From Pseudomonas sp. ATCC 13867 (lineage in GTDB: Bacteria; Pseudomonadota; Gammaproteobacteria; Pseudomonadales; Pseudomonadaceae), in the NCBI RefSeq assembly GCF_000349845.1, contig NC_020829.1, positions 4,161,001-4,225,000 on the forward strand: DNA of 64,000 bases, read 5' to 3'. The translations under genes were made by a program, and so were the position numbers. Positions 26,140-36,805 of this stretch are shown one piece after another (within the stretch, counting starts at the first letter, position 1; each line of letters begins with the position of its first letter). The notes under the pieces are model-generated. The model had not been told where the DNA came from. It saw only the letters and a program-made list of their open reading frames with translations, and did no database searches.

Positions 26140-26883
26140 TTAACTATCGTTCCGCTGGCGGATGTATTCCTCCAGCAGCTTCTTCTCTTCTCCAGAAAGC
26201 GAGCGGCAATCCAGAAGATCGGCACGTCGTTCCCAGGTCCTGCCTAAGGACTGCTGCAAACGCCAGCGCCGGATGTGTTCGTGGTTGCCGCTGAGCAGCA
26301 CCTCAGGAACACGTTTGTCTGCGTACACCTCGGGTCGGGTGTAGTGCGGACAGTCGAGCAGGCCATCCGTGAAGGAGTCCTCCTCGGCGGAGTCCACGTG
26401 GCCCAGTGCACCGGGCAACAATCGCGTGACCGCGTCAATCAGCACCATGGCCGGAAGCTCACCCCCGGACAGGACATAATCGCCAACCGACCATTCCTCA
26501 TCGACATGCTCTTCAATGAAGCGCTCGTCGATGCCTTCGTAACGCCCGGCGATCAGGATCAGTCGCTCCTCGTTCGCCAGTTCTTTCACGGCCGCTTGCG
26601 TGAGCTTGCGACCTTGCGGCGAGAGGTAGATCACCTTCGCCGGTCCGCCTGCAGCTTGCCGGGCATCGCCCAGTGCGCCTTCGAGCGGCTTGATTTTCAT
26701 CACCATGCCGGGACCACCGCCGAAAGGCCGGTCATCCACCGTCTGGTGACGGTCTTCGGTGTTGCTCCGCGGGTTGAAGCACTGAAGCCGGATCAGCTCC
26801 TGCTTGACCGCGCGACTCGTGATGCCATAGTCGCTGATGGCGCGAAACATCTCCGGAAAGATGCTGATGACTCCTATCCACAT
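26140..26883 (-). CDS. trmD: tRNA (guanine-N1)-methyltransferase TrmD
   Basis: A 247-residue SPOUT-class methyltransferase that makes m1G37 in tRNAs reading CNN-type codons, using S-adenosylmethionine, which keeps the reading frame. The knotted SAM site shows [33 protein letters not shown] and [17 protein letters not shown]. The C-terminal tRNA-binding part has [13 protein letters not shown]. The ATG at 26883 gives [13 protein letters not shown], matching the E. coli start; a GTG at 26904 would add seven residues, closer to other pseudomonads. It follows rimM by 26 bases and precedes rplS. Confidence 0.97.
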   Translation of the reverse strand: MWIGVISIFPEMFRAISDYGITSRAVKQELIRLQCFNPRSNTEDRHQTVDDRPFGGGPGMVMKIKPLEGALGDARQAAGGPAKVIYLSPQGRKLTQAAVKELANEERLILIAGRYEGIDERFIEEHVDEEWSVGDYVLSGGELPAMVLIDAVTRLLPGALGHVDSAEEDSFTDGLLDCPHYTRPEVYADKRVPEVLLSGNHEHIRRWRLQQSLGRTWERRADLLDCRSLSGEEKKLLEEYIRQRNDS

Positions 26884-26909
26884 CGGCTGAGGGCTCTCAT
26901 CCACATGGG

Positions 26910-27446
26910 TTAGAAATCCGCGTCCCAGTCCACCCGCATCTCGCCGGCTTCCAGGTCCACCGATTGCACGCACTGATCCGTATACGGGAGCAGGCGTTCA
27001 CGGTCGTCCAGGCTGCCTGCGCAGGGCTTGACTACCATCACATCGTTGGCGCCGGTCTCCAGCATGTGGTCGAGAATCCCGAACAGTTGCCCGTTCTGGT
27101 CGATCACCTTGAGACCTTCCAACTGGCTCCAGTAGAACTCGCCATCGTCCAGCACCGGCAGCTCGCTGCGCGGGACCAGGATTTCGAATTCAGCGAAGGT
27201 GCGGGCGATCTCGCGATCATCCAGTCCCTTCAGCTTCGCGACCAGGACATTGCCCTGCACGCGACCTTGAACCAGCTCAGCCTGTCGAACCTCGTTGCCA
27301 CGCTTGAGCATCCAGCGACGATAGTCCAGCAGGTTGTCCAACGGATCGGTAAAGGAATACACCTTCACCTCACCACGAATACCGTGCACCGATACGATCT
27401 TGCCGAGAACAACCATCTCCTCGGCGGGAGCAGTATTCGTGTTCAT
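26910..27446 (-). CDS. rimM: 16S rRNA maturation factor RimM
   Basis: A 178-residue two-domain factor that binds ribosomal protein S19 and helps mature the head of the 30S subunit. The N-terminal barrel has [20 protein letters not shown], and the C-terminal PRC-barrel has [20 protein letters not shown] and the RERLLPY(T) motif. It starts five bases after the rpsP stop, implying translational coupling, and is followed by trmD in the usual operon order. Confidence 0.97.
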   Translation of the reverse strand: MNTNTAPAEEMVVLGKIVSVHGIRGEVKVYSFTDPLDNLLDYRRWMLKRGNEVRQAELVQGRVQGNVLVAKLKGLDDREIARTFAEFEILVPRSELPVLDDGEFYWSQLEGLKVIDQNGQLFGILDHMLETGANDVMVVKPCAGSLDDRERLLPYTDQCVQSVDLEAGEMRVDWDADF

Positions 27447-27451
27447 CGATC

Positions 27452-27700
27452 TCAGGCAGCCTTGGCGGCTTCCTTGATCAGCTGAGCAACACGCTCAGAC
27501 GGTTGAGCGCCTTGGCTCAGCCAGTAGTTCAGACGCTCCTGGTTGATCGAGACCTTGACCTCGGCACCAGTTGCAACGGGGTTGAAGAAGCCGACGCGCT
27601 CGACGAAACGGCCGTCACGAGCGTTGCGGCTGTTGGTCACGGTCAGGTGGTAGAACGGGCGCTTCTTGGAGCCGCCACGAGCCAGACGAATGGTTACCAT
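27452..27700 (-). CDS. rpsP: 30S ribosomal protein S16
   Basis: An 82-residue ribosomal protein, normal length. It begins [20 protein letters not shown] and contains [19 protein letters not shown]. The first gene of the rpsP-rimM-trmD-rplS operon. The ATG at 27700 is set by the family start; the frame continues upstream without similarity. A promoter (27774-27802) and a leader hairpin (27747-27763) lie upstream. Confidence 0.98.
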   Translation of the reverse strand: MVTIRLARGGSKKRPFYHLTVTNSRNARDGRFVERVGFFNPVATGAEVKVSINQERLNYWLSQGAQPSERVAQLIKEAAKAA

Positions 27701-27728
27701 GCGTACGTTGTTCCTATGGTTTGCTTGC

Positions 27729-27763
27729 AAAAAAGAAATGCAGCCCTCGGGCACATAGCCCGA
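27729..27763 (-). terminator. Hairpin plus T-run between ffh and rpsP (terminator or attenuator)
   Basis: On the minus strand TCGGGC-TATGT-GCCCGA, extendable with wobble pairs to nine base pairs, is followed after a few bases by TTTCTTTTTT. It lies downstream of the predicted rpsP promoter, so it would be in the rpsP leader. It may end readthrough from ffh or attenuate the ribosomal operon. Confidence 0.5.
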
Positions 27764-27773
27764 AAGGCCGCAT

Positions 27774-27802
27774 ATTCTATGAGCTAAAGCCCCGCGCCGC
27801 AA
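27774..27802 (-). promoter_or_regulatory. Predicted promoter of rpsP operon
   Basis: On the minus strand TTGCGG (27802-27797) and TAGAAT (27779-27774) are separated by exactly 17 bases. Transcription would begin near 27767, about 67 bases before the rpsP ATG. Found by eye. Confidence 0.55.
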
Positions 27803-27844
27803 GCCGCAGCGCGTCCGGCCCGCCGGGCGGCGAGCCGTCTGGGG

Positions 27845-29218
<1,374 letters not shown>

Positions 29219-29274
29219 GCGCGTTCCTAATCAGACCCGCTCGGGTCAGGGTTTGGCTTGTCAGCAAGCCGGCG

Positions 29275-29280
29275 ATTATA
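29275..29280 (-). promoter_or_regulatory. Predicted -10 box of ffh
   Basis: A perfect TATAAT on the minus strand, 57 bases before the ffh ATG. The -35 region is weak (TTGGCG or TGTTGG depending on spacing), so only the -10 box is annotated. Confidence 0.45.
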
Positions 29281-29438
29281 GCGAAGTGCGGCCAACGCCA
29301 ACACCGCCGATGATCCCTCTGTGACGGACCGCGCCCGCCCTAGAAGCGAACTGTTCTCAGCGGCTTTCTAGACCCGCCCGTTCTGTGCCACACTCACGGC
29401 CTTTCAGGTCCCCCTTCCAAGGACTGTTCCAAGGACTT

Positions 29439-30239
29439 ATGCAACCTCTGCTGCCCAGCCTGATCGCCGCCGTCCTTTATATCGGCACCACCGTCTACCA
29501 GAGCGTGAGCCTGGCCCGCCGCACCCCACCGCAGAGACCGCTGCTGCTCCTGCTGGGCTTGGTCGCCCTGCTCTGCCAGGCCTATAGCCTGAGCCAGGAA
29601 CTGCTGACACCCGGCGGCCTGGTGCTGGACTTCTTCAACGCCGCCAGCCTGATTTCCGCCGCGGTCACCGCACTGACGCTGCTGGCCTGCCTGCGCATCC
29701 CGGTAGAGAACCTGCTGATCCTCCTCTATCCGCTCGGTGCCCTGACTACCCTGCTGGCCGTGCTGATGCCCCACGGCACCATCGAGCCGATCAACGAGCA
29801 ACCGGGCATCCTCGCGCACATCCTGCTGTCGATCCTGGCCTACGGCCTGCTGACCATCGCCGTGGTCCAGGCGCTGCTGCTACTGGTGCAGGATCACCAG
29901 CTCAAGCACAAGCACCCGTCGGGCCTGATCCGCAACTTCCCGCCGCTGCAGACCATGGAAAGCCTGCTGTTCGGCTTCCTCTGGGGCGGCTGGTCGCTGC
30001 TCTCGCTGTCGCTGATCTCCGGCTGGCTGTTCGTCGACAACCTGTTCGCCCAGCACCTGGCACACAAGACCATCCTGTCCTGCTTCGCCTGGGTGGTGTT
30101 CGCGGTGCTGCTGTGGGGCCGCCACCAGCTCGGCTGGCGCGGGCACAAGGCGATCCGCTGGACCCTGGCGGGCTTCTGCCTGTTGATGCTGGCCTATTTC
30201 GGCAGCAAGCTGGTCAAGGAATTCATCCTGCACATCTGA
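29439..30239 (+). CDS. CcsA/YpjD-like cytochrome c assembly family membrane protein
   Basis: A 266-residue inner-membrane protein with about eight hydrophobic segments. It starts MQPLLPSLIAAVLYIGTTVY and contains a Trp-rich motif, GFLWGGWSLLSLSLISGWLF, with His residues in HLAHKTILSCFAWVVFAVLL, as in the CcsA/HemX (YpjD) family of haem-handling proteins. A direct part in cytochrome c maturation is not shown for this stand-alone form. AAGGA lies only three bases before the ATG, and a second AAGGA lies further up. It is followed 49 bases later by the CorC-type gene, likely one operon. Confidence 0.85.
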   Translation: MQPLLPSLIAAVLYIGTTVYQSVSLARRTPPQRPLLLLLGLVALLCQAYSLSQELLTPGGLVLDFFNAASLISAAVTALTLLACLRIPVENLLILLYPLGALTTLLAVLMPHGTIEPINEQPGILAHILLSILAYGLLTIAVVQALLLLVQDHQLKHKHPSGLIRNFPPLQTMESLLFGFLWGGWSLLSLSLISGWLFVDNLFAQHLAHKTILSCFAWVVFAVLLWGRHQLGWRGHKAIRWTLAGFCLLMLAYFGSKLVKEFILHI

Positions 30240-30288
30240 CGCTGGCGGCGGTGCCGCACCGCCGCGAAACGCCGAAGGAAACCGACGC

Positions 30289-31593
30289 ATGGGCGACATC
30301 CACCCCGGCTATCTGATCGGCCTGCTGGTCTTCCTGCTGCTGTGTTCCGCGTTCTTCTCCAGCGTCGAGACCGGCGTCCTCAGTCTCGACCGCTACCGCC
30401 TGCGCCACCTGTCCAAGCAGGGCAATCGCGGCGCGCGGCGCACCAGTTGGCTGCTGCTGCGCACCGACCGGCTGCTGGGCACCATCCTGATCGGCAACAA
30501 CTTCGTCAACGTCGTCGCCTCCGCCCTGGCCACCCTGCTGGCCCTGCGCCTGTGGGGCGAGGCCGCCGTCGCGCCGACCACCATCGTCCTGACCCTGGTG
30601 CTGCTGATCTTCGGCGAGATCACCCCCAAGACCTACGCCACGCTGCGCCCCGAGCGCGTCGCCTTCCCCGCCAGCCTGCCACTGCTGTGGCTGCAGAAGC
30701 TGTTCAGCCCGTTGCTGTGGCTGATGACCGGGGTGAGCAACCTGCTGCTGCGCGCCTGCGGCCTCGACCCGACCCAGCGCGCCAGCAGGCCACTGAGCAG
30801 CGATGAGCTCAAGAGCGTGGTCAGCGAATCCAGCGAGAAACTCACCGCCAACCGCCAGGACATGCTGCTGAGCATCCTCGACCTGGAAAAGATCACGGTG
30901 AACGACCTGATGATCCCGCGCAACGAAGTGCAGGGCATCGACCTGGACGACGAGCTGGAAACCATCATCGGCCAACTGCGCAACACCACGCACACCCGCC
31001 TGCCGGTGTTCCGCAACGACATCAACCAGGTCGAAGGCATCGTCCACATGCGGCAGATCGCACGGCTGCTGACGCACAACCAGTTGACCAAGGAAAGCCT
31101 CGAGGCCGCCTGCCTGGAGCCCTACTTCGTGCCCGAGAGCACGCCGCTGTCGACCCAGCTGATCAACTTCCAGAAGCAGAAGCGGCGCATCGGCATCGTC
31201 GTCGACGAGTACGGCGAGGTGATCGGCATCATCACCCTGGAAGACATCCTCGAAGAGATCGTCGGCGAGTTCAGCAACCAGGACGCCCTGCGCAACCCCG
31301 ATATCCATCCGCAGGCCGACGGCACCTATGTGATCGACGGCTCGGCCAACCTGCGCGACCTCAACCGCTCCCTGGGCTGGCAACTGCCCAGCGACGGCCC
31401 CAAGACCCTCAACGGCCTGGTCACCGAAGCCCTCGAGCAGATCCCCGACTGCGCGGTGTGCCTGAAGATCGGTCGCTACCGCCTGGAGATCCTCCAGTCC
31501 GGCGAAAACCGCGTGAAGAGCGTGCGCGTCTGGCAACCCGGCATTGCTACGCCTCCCGCACCACCCGCGCCGCATCGCGACGAGCTTGCCTGA
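30289..31593 (+). CDS. CNNM/CorC-type membrane protein (DUF21-CBS-CorC_HlyC)
   Basis: A 434-residue protein of the YfjD/HlyC-CorC family. The DUF21 membrane domain (about 1-180) includes FSSVETGVLSLDRYRLRHLS and LIGNNFVNVVASALATLLAL, and FGEITPKTYA. Two CBS domains follow (about 200-330; MIPRNEVQGIDLDDELE, GIVVDEYGEVIGIITLEDIL), then a C-terminal CorC_HlyC domain (YVIDGSANLRDLNRSLGW). Members are linked to Mg2+ or Co2+ transport and resistance. AAGGA precedes the ATG. Co-directional with the CcsA-like gene. Confidence 0.9.
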   Translation: MGDIHPGYLIGLLVFLLLCSAFFSSVETGVLSLDRYRLRHLSKQGNRGARRTSWLLLRTDRLLGTILIGNNFVNVVASALATLLALRLWGEAAVAPTTIVLTLVLLIFGEITPKTYATLRPERVAFPASLPLLWLQKLFSPLLWLMTGVSNLLLRACGLDPTQRASRPLSSDELKSVVSESSEKLTANRQDMLLSILDLEKITVNDLMIPRNEVQGIDLDDELETIIGQLRNTTHTRLPVFRNDINQVEGIVHMRQIARLLTHNQLTKESLEAACLEPYFVPESTPLSTQLINFQKQKRRIGIVVDEYGEVIGIITLEDILEEIVGEFSNQDALRNPDIHPQADGTYVIDGSANLRDLNRSLGWQLPSDGPKTLNGLVTEALEQIPDCAVCLKIGRYRLEILQSGENRVKSVRVWQPGIATPPAPPAPHRDELA

Positions 31594-31879
31594 GCGGCCC
31601 CGCCCGCCCCTATAATCCGGACGGCTTACCCAGCCTCCCGCCAGCCACCGTCGCTATCCGCGCCGTGCCGCTGGCCAGTCACCCGCACGCCCGCCGAGCC
31701 TCGACCCCGCGTCGTTGCCTTGCGAAGCAGCCGGCCTCGCCCCGACCCGCCGCGAGCCGCGCCTCCCCCGCCCCGACCCCGGGCCGCGCTTTGCGTCTCG
31801 CGCCACGGCGATGCCTCCTATGACGCCGGACACGACCGTAGAGTCGTCTGCCAGCCATGACTGCCAGGGATAGACCCGC
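31594..31879 (+). other. Long C-rich leader between the CorC-type gene and the MFS gene
   Basis: This 286-base gap holds a perfect TATAAT at 31611-31616 with TTGCCT 19 bases upstream (31586-31591). A transcript from it would have about 255 bases of unusually C-rich, G-poor leader before the MFS ATG. I see no convincing gene, riboswitch or strong hairpin in it. Confidence 0.45.
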
Positions 31880-33193
31880 ATGACCAGCACCACCCTCGAC
31901 ACCGCACAGCCGGCCGAACAGACCAACTCCACCACCCGCGTCGCGGTGGCCAGCTTCATCGGCACCGCCATCGAGTTCTACGACTTCTACGTCTACGCCA
32001 CCGCCGCCGCGCTGGTGATCGGCCCGGTGTTCTTCCCGCAGACCTCCGGCGCCGCCCAGGCGCTGAGCGCCTTCATCACCTTCGGTATCGCCTTCCTCGC
32101 TCGCCCGCTGGGCTCGGCGCTGTTCGGCCACTTCGGCGACCGCATCGGACGCAAATCGACCCTGGTGGCCTCGCTGCTGCTGATGGGCGTCTCCACCACC
32201 CTGATCGGCCTGCTGCCCGGCTACGACAGCATCGGCGCCTGGGCGCCGATCCTCCTCTGCGTGCTGCGCTTCGGCCAGGGCCTGGGGCTGGGCGGCGAAT
32301 GGGGCGGCGCCGCGCTGCTGGCCACGGAGAACGCGCCCAAGGGCCGCCGCGCCTGGTTCGGCATGTTCCCGCAGATGGGCCCGTCGATCGGCTTTCTCGC
32401 CGCCAACGGCCTGTTCCTCTGCCTGGCCATGCTGCTCAGCGAGGAACAGTTCCGCGCCTGGGGCTGGCGCATTCCGTTCATTCTCAGCGCCGTGCTGGTG
32501 ATCGTCGGCCTCTATGTGCGCCTGAAACTGGTGGAAACCCCGGTGTTCGCCAAGGCCATGATGCGCCACGAGCGCTCCAGCCTGCCGATCGCCGAGCTGT
32601 TCGCCAAACACTGGCGGCCGACCCTGCTCGGCGCCCTGGCAATGGTGGTGTGCTACGCGCTGTTCTATATCTCCACGGTGTTCTCGCTGAGCTACGGCGT
32701 GAGCAGCCTGGGTTACAGCCGCGAACAGTTCCTCGGCCTGCTGTGCATCGCGGTGCTGTTCATGGCCGCCGCCACGCCGGTTTCCGCATGGCTGAGCGAC
32801 CGCTTCGGGCGCAAACCTGCGCTGATCGTCGGCTGCATCGCCGCCATCGCCTCGGGCTTCACCATGCAGCCACTGCTGAGCGCCGGCTCGTCGGTGGAGG
32901 TGGCGGTCTTCCTCTCACTGGAGCTGTTCCTGATGGGCGTGACCTTCGCCCCGATGGGTGCGCTGCTGCCGGAGCTCTTCCCCACTCACGTGCGCTACAC
33001 CGGTGCTTCGGCGGCGTACAACCTGGGCGGCATTCTCGGTGCGTCGGTCGCGCCGTACATCGCGCAGAAGCTGGTGGGCATGGGCGGGTTGAGCTGGGTC
33101 GGCGGTTATGTCTCGGTCGCGGCAGCGCTCAGCCTGCTGGCCGTGCTGTGCCTGCGCGAGACCCGCGAAGCTGATCTGAACCACATCCGCTGA
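31880..33193 (+). CDS. MFS transporter, metabolite:H+ symporter (MHS) type
   Basis: A 437-residue inner-membrane transporter with twelve hydrophobic segments. MHS features are the start SFIGTAIEFYDFYVYATAAA, LARPLGSALFGHFGDRIGRK between helices 2 and 3, RFGQGLGLGGEWGGAALLAT in helix 4-5, and SDRFGRKPALIVGC in the second half. Relatives (ShiA, YhjE, ProP) carry organic acids or betaines with protons; the substrate is unknown here. AGGGA lies before the ATG. Single gene, followed by a hairpin and a REP pair. Confidence 0.9.
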   Translation: MTSTTLDTAQPAEQTNSTTRVAVASFIGTAIEFYDFYVYATAAALVIGPVFFPQTSGAAQALSAFITFGIAFLARPLGSALFGHFGDRIGRKSTLVASLLLMGVSTTLIGLLPGYDSIGAWAPILLCVLRFGQGLGLGGEWGGAALLATENAPKGRRAWFGMFPQMGPSIGFLAANGLFLCLAMLLSEEQFRAWGWRIPFILSAVLVIVGLYVRLKLVETPVFAKAMMRHERSSLPIAELFAKHWRPTLLGALAMVVCYALFYISTVFSLSYGVSSLGYSREQFLGLLCIAVLFMAAATPVSAWLSDRFGRKPALIVGCIAAIASGFTMQPLLSAGSSVEVAVFLSLELFLMGVTFAPMGALLPELFPTHVRYTGASAAYNLGGILGASVAPYIAQKLVGMGGLSWVGGYVSVAAALSLLAVLCLRETREADLNHIR

Positions 33194-33210
33194 CGCTTTT
33201 CTGTAGGACT

Positions 33211-33235
33211 GAGGGGAACGCCTAGACATCCCCTC
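33211..33235. terminator. Stem-loop after the MFS gene
   Basis: GAGGGGA (33211-33217) and TCCCCTC (33229-33235) form a perfect 7-base stem with an 11-base loop, 18 bases past the MFS stop. No T-run follows, so its role as terminator is uncertain. Confidence 0.45.
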
Positions 33236-33252
33236 TACCGAGCTTCCGCCCC

Positions 33253-33328
33253 TGTAGGAGCGAGCTTGCTCGCGAAGCTTCTCCCGCCCGGGTCGCCGCA
33301 CCTGTTCGCGAGCAAGCTCGCTCCTACG
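33253..33328. repeat. REP pair
   Basis: TGTAGGAGCGAGCTTGCTCG plus CGAA (33253-33276) and its inverse (33305-33328) flank a 28-base centre. The right arm overlaps the last codon and stop of the SGNH hydrolase gene on the minus strand. Confidence 0.9.
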
Positions 33329-34088
33329 AAGGGCTGTGCGCTCCGGGCGCAGCTTTGGTGGACAACGGCTGCACCAGCCATTCGGCCAGATGCTCGCCCC
33401 AGATCTGATAGCCCAACGCCGACGGGTGATAGCCATCGATCGCGAGGAACTGCGGCTGCATCTCCAGGCTGACCTCGCAATACCCCGCGCCCTGGGCCTG
33501 CGCCAGGGCGCCGAGCTGGCGATCCAGCAGCGCCGCGCGCCAGCCGAGCAATTGCCGCAACAACCAGGGCAGCGCGATGAAGTGCTGCAGTGGCGGCACA
33601 GCCGTGCACACGACCCGCGCACCACGCTTGCGGAAATGCTCGATGAGTTGCGTCAAAGCGCCTCGCCAGCGCTGGCTGGAGCTGAAATGCGTGGTGTCGT
33701 TGACGCCGAAGACCAGCGCCACCAGGTCGTAATCCTGATCCGCAGTCACCGGCAGCAGGCGCTCGCAGGCCTCGCCGGCCGTGATGCCGTTTTCCCCCAC
33801 CGCACGCCAGGCAACGGGCCGCCCCAGACGAGCGGACAGCGCGACCGCCAGACGTCCCGCCAGGGCGAAATCCAGGCAGGAGGCGCCGACCCCGGCCACC
33901 GTGGACTCGCCGAGCAACAGCAAGCGGAAGGGGGCGCCGGTTCGCTCAGTGCCAGCGACGCCCTCGCAGACGCCCGCGGCCGGCGCCAGGCGCAAGGCCG
34001 TGCGCCGGGTACGCACGGCCAGGGGCAGGGCCAGCGGCAGCAGCGGCACCGCCGCCGCCCACCACATCAGCCCCGCCCAGCGGCTCAC
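33324..34088 (-). CDS. SGNH/GDSL-type hydrolase
   Basis: A 254-residue esterase-like protein. An N-terminal hydrophobic stretch ([19 protein letters not shown]) suggests a membrane anchor or signal. Block [15 protein letters not shown] holds the nucleophile Ser; GENGITAG, the FGVNDTTHF Asn block and [20 protein letters not shown] with catalytic Asp and His complete the set. The substrate (lipid, sugar acetyl or other ester) is unknown. The GTG start overlaps the purT stop (GTGA), implying coupling. Its TAG stop lies inside a REP arm, so the last residues may differ from relatives. Confidence 0.88.
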   Translation of the reverse strand: MSRWAGLMWWAAAVPLLPLALPLAVRTRRTALRLAPAAGVCEGVAGTERTGAPFRLLLLGESTVAGVGASCLDFALAGRLAVALSARLGRPVAWRAVGENGITAGEACERLLPVTADQDYDLVALVFGVNDTTHFSSSQRWRGALTQLIEHFRKRGARVVCTAVPPLQHFIALPWLLRQLLGWRAALLDRQLGALAQAQGAGYCEVSLEMQPQFLAIDGYHPSALGYQIWGEHLAEWLVQPLSTKAAPGAHSPS

Positions 34089-35266
34089 AGCTCGACGTTG
34101 ACCGCCCGGGCCGCGCGAGTCGCCTTGGCACGGGCCGCGTCGATCGACTCATCGCGCGCCAGGGCCACGCCCATGCGCCGCTGGCCGTCCACTTCGGGCT
34201 TGCCGAACAGGCGCAGGGCGGTGTCCGGCTCGCTCAGCGCGGCACCAAGATTGCCGAAGGACACCTGCTGCGACTTGCCTTCCACCAGGATCACCGCCGA
34301 GGCGGAGTCGCCCAGCTGGCGGATCACCGGGATCGGCAGGCCGAGGATGGCGCGGGCGTGCAGGGCGAACTCGGAGAGGTCCTGGGAAATCAGGGTGACC
34401 AGGCCGGTGTCGTGCGGACGCGGCGAGACCTCGCTGAACCACACCTCATCGCCCTTCACGAACAGCTCGACGCCGAACAGGCCACGGCCGCCCAGCGCCT
34501 CGGTGACCGCCCTGGCCACGCGCTCGGACTCGGCCAGCGCCTTCGGGCTCATCGCCTGGGGCTGCCAGGACTCGTGGTAGTCGCCCTTCACCTGGCGGTG
34601 GCCGATGGGTGCGCAGAAGGTGGTACCGCCAATGTGACGGACGGTCAGCAGGGTGATTTCGTAGTCGAAGTCGATGAAACCCTCGACGATGATACGGCCC
34701 TTGCCGGCGCGGCCACCTTCCTGGGCGTAGTCCCAGGCGGTCTTCAGGTCGGCGTCGGACTTCAGCACGCTCTGGCCCTTGCCGGAGGAACTCATGATCG
34801 GTTTCACCACGCACGGATAGCCCACGGCGGCGACGCCGGCGGCGTAGTCTTCGTAGGTATCGGCGAAGTGGTAGGGCGAGGTCGGCAGGCCCAGCTCTTC
34901 AGCTGCCAGGCGCCGGATGCCCTCGCGGTTCATGGTCAGCTGCGCGGCGCGGGCGGTGGGGATGACGGTGTAGCCTTCGCTCTCCAGCTCGACCAGGGTC
35001 GCGGTGGCGATGGCTTCGATCTCCGGCACGATGTAGTGCGGCTTCTCCTGCTCGATCACCGCGCGCAGGGCAACTCCGTCGAGCATGCTGATCACATGAC
35101 TGCGATGCGCAACCTGCATGGCGGGCGCATTCGCATAGCGGTCCACGGCGATGACTTCGCAGCCCAGGCGCTGCAGTTCGATCGCCACTTCCTTGCCCAG
35201 TTCGCCGGAGCCACAGAGCAGTACGCGGGTCGCGCTCGGCGACAGGGGAGTTCCAATACGGGGCAT
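34085..35266 (-). CDS. purT: Formate-dependent phosphoribosylglycinamide formyltransferase
   Basis: A 393-residue ATP-grasp enzyme. It uses formate and ATP to formylate GAR in the third step of purine synthesis, an alternative to folate-dependent PurN. Motifs: [20 protein letters not shown] at the N-terminus, [20 protein letters not shown], the ATP-grasp loop [14 protein letters not shown], and [20 protein letters not shown] with metal-binding Glu residues. GAGGT precedes the ATG. It overlaps the SGNH hydrolase gene by four bases. A complete PurL is encoded 4 kb away. Confidence 0.97.
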   Translation of the reverse strand: MPRIGTPLSPSATRVLLCGSGELGKEVAIELQRLGCEVIAVDRYANAPAMQVAHRSHVISMLDGVALRAVIEQEKPHYIVPEIEAIATATLVELESEGYTVIPTARAAQLTMNREGIRRLAAEELGLPTSPYHFADTYEDYAAGVAAVGYPCVVKPIMSSSGKGQSVLKSDADLKTAWDYAQEGGRAGKGRIIVEGFIDFDYEITLLTVRHIGGTTFCAPIGHRQVKGDYHESWQPQAMSPKALAESERVARAVTEALGGRGLFGVELFVKGDEVWFSEVSPRPHDTGLVTLISQDLSEFALHARAILGLPIPVIRQLGDSASAVILVEGKSQQVSFGNLGAALSEPDTALRLFGKPEVDGQRRMGVALARDESIDAARAKATRAARAVNVEL

Positions 35267-35303
35267 TGCGTGAACCTCGGGAAATGAAAAATTCGACGGC
35301 GCG

Positions 35304-35492
35304 CTAGATCAGCACGCCCTGTTGGCGGGCACGTTCATCGCAACGCCTGAGCACTTCGCGGCGCTCGGCGTTGTCCATCAGGCCCCAACGGGTGATTTCG
35401 TCGGCGCTGCGCTGGCAGCCCAGGCAGATGTCGGCGTCATCCAGCGCACAAACGTGCACGCAAGGCGAGGCCACGGGACGCTCGGCGGTCAT
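35304..35492 (-). CDS. DUF1289 small Cys-rich protein
   Basis: A 62-residue protein with four family cysteines: [20 protein letters not shown], followed by [18 protein letters not shown]. The pattern (CxxxC, then CxGCxRtxxEIxxW) is DUF1289, which may bind a metal or iron-sulfur centre, though no role is proven. The ATG at 35492 overlaps the gamma carbonic anhydrase stop (ATGA), so the two are coupled. It is too small to be found by length alone, but the motif is clear. Confidence 0.88.
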   Translation of the reverse strand: MTAERPVASPCVHVCALDDADICLGCQRSADEITRWGLMDNAERREVLRRCDERARQQGVLI

Positions 35493-36013
35493 TCGTCCTG
35501 CTCGGCCAGCTCGCGGGCGTAGCGCTGGGCGTTGTGCACGTAATGGGCGGCGCTGGCTTCGAGGATCTTCTTCTGCGGCTCGGTCAGCTCGCGCACCACC
35601 TTGCCGGGCGAACCCATCACCAGCGAGCCGTCGGGGATTTCCTTGCCCTCGGGGATCAGCGCGTTGGCGCCGATGATGCAGTACTTGCCGATCTTCGCGC
35701 CGTTGAGGATCACCGCATTGATGCCGACGAGGCTGTAGTCGCCCACCTGGCAGCCATGCAGCATGGCGTTGTGGCCGATGGTCACGCCCTTGCCCAGGGT
35801 CAGCGGGAAGCCCATGTCGGTGTGCATGACGGTGCCATCCTGCACGTTGCTGTTCTCGCCGATGTGGATCAGTTCGTTGTCGCCGCGCAGCACGGCGTTG
35901 AACCACACGCTGGCGCCGGCATCCAGGCGAACCTTGCCGATCACCGTGGCGGTGGGGGCGATCCAGCTTTCCGGATGGGTTTCGACGTGGGACGAGCCCA
36001 GGCGGTATTTCAT
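35489..36013 (-). CDS. Gamma-class carbonic anhydrase family protein
   Basis: A 174-residue left-handed beta-helix protein with hexapeptide repeats. It begins [20 protein letters not shown]. GNLTLGxxxSVWxxAVxRGD-like [20 protein letters not shown], then [14 protein letters not shown] and [11 protein letters not shown] hold the His residues that bind zinc in the Cam/YrdA/PaaY family. Whether it has anhydrase or another activity is not clear from sequence. GAGGAG lies before the ATG. Coupled to the DUF1289 gene. Confidence 0.92.
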   Translation of the reverse strand: MKYRLGSSHVETHPESWIAPTATVIGKVRLDAGASVWFNAVLRGDNELIHIGENSNVQDGTVMHTDMGFPLTLGKGVTIGHNAMLHGCQVGDYSLVGINAVILNGAKIGKYCIIGANALIPEGKEIPDGSLVMGSPGKVVRELTEPQKKILEASAAHYVHNAQRYARELAEQDE

Positions 36014-36068
36014 GGGGTACTCCTCAGGCGGGGGCCGCTCATTGTTCTCTTGGCTACGGGAAATGGCG

Positions 36069-36665
36069 TCAGCTCAGCTTGATAAACTGCGCGGGCGGCT
36101 GGTGCAGGTCGATACGGGCGTCGTACAACAGATTGACCAGCTCGACCAGCATGATCGCGGACAGCCCCCAGATCTTGTACCCCTCGTAGAGGTAGCTGGG
36201 GACGTACCAGCTGCGGCCGAAATAATCGATGCGATGGGTGGTTTCCCGCGGGTCGCCACGGAAGAACTCCAGCGGCACCGTGAAGACTTCGGCGATCTCG
36301 CCGTCATTGGGACGGTACTCGACGAAATCCGGAACGAAGCCGACGAATGGCTTGACCATGATGCCGTGGCGGGACAGCAATGTGCTCAGCGGCCCGACCA
36401 CCTCCACCAACCCCGGCGGCAGGGCGATTTCCTCCTCCGCCTCGCGCAGGGCGGTATGGATCAGGTCGACGTCCTCGGGGTCGCGCCGCCCACCCGGGAA
36501 CGCCACCTCGCCGCTGTGGGTGGACAACCCCGTCGCGCGCAGGGTGAGCACGAGCTCTTCACGGGGAGTGATGGGGAGCAGGACCGCCGCTTCCGGGAAG
36601 CTGCGGTCCGTTTCGAAATCGCGAGGCGTGTGCGCCTGTATGCGTTGGCGCAGCTGGTCCAGCAT
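36069..36665 (-). CDS. Nudix hydrolase, CoA pyrophosphatase type
   Basis: A 198-residue protein with a full Nudix box: [20 protein letters not shown] followed by EEI (G-x5-E-x7-REAEEEI). The preceding [20 protein letters not shown] is the UPF0035 signature of CoA-diphosphatases (NudL/YeaB type), which cut CoA to 3',5'-ADP and phosphopantetheine. The start at 36665 (MLDQLRQ) is chosen for its AGGA eight bases upstream and family fit; ATGs at 36674 and 36713 are alternatives. It is divergent from a second Nudix gene, with about 140 bases between. Confidence 0.9.
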   Translation of the reverse strand: MLDQLRQRIQAHTPRDFETDRSFPEAAVLLPITPREELVLTLRATGLSTHSGEVAFPGGRRDPEDVDLIHTALREAEEEIALPPGLVEVVGPLSTLLSRHGIMVKPFVGFVPDFVEYRPNDGEIAEVFTVPLEFFRGDPRETTHRIDYFGRSWYVPSYLYEGYKIWGLSAIMLVELVNLLYDARIDLHQPPAQFIKLS

Positions 36666-36805
36666 GCCGAACATCCTGCGGAAAAGGGCCGATTCTTTTA
36701 ATTGAACGATCATGGCACGAAAGACCGAACTGCCCAAGCCCCGCCCTCTTGCTGCGTGCCTGGCGCTGCGCGCAAGATGGATGCACATTCGAATAAGGAA
36801 CCGGC

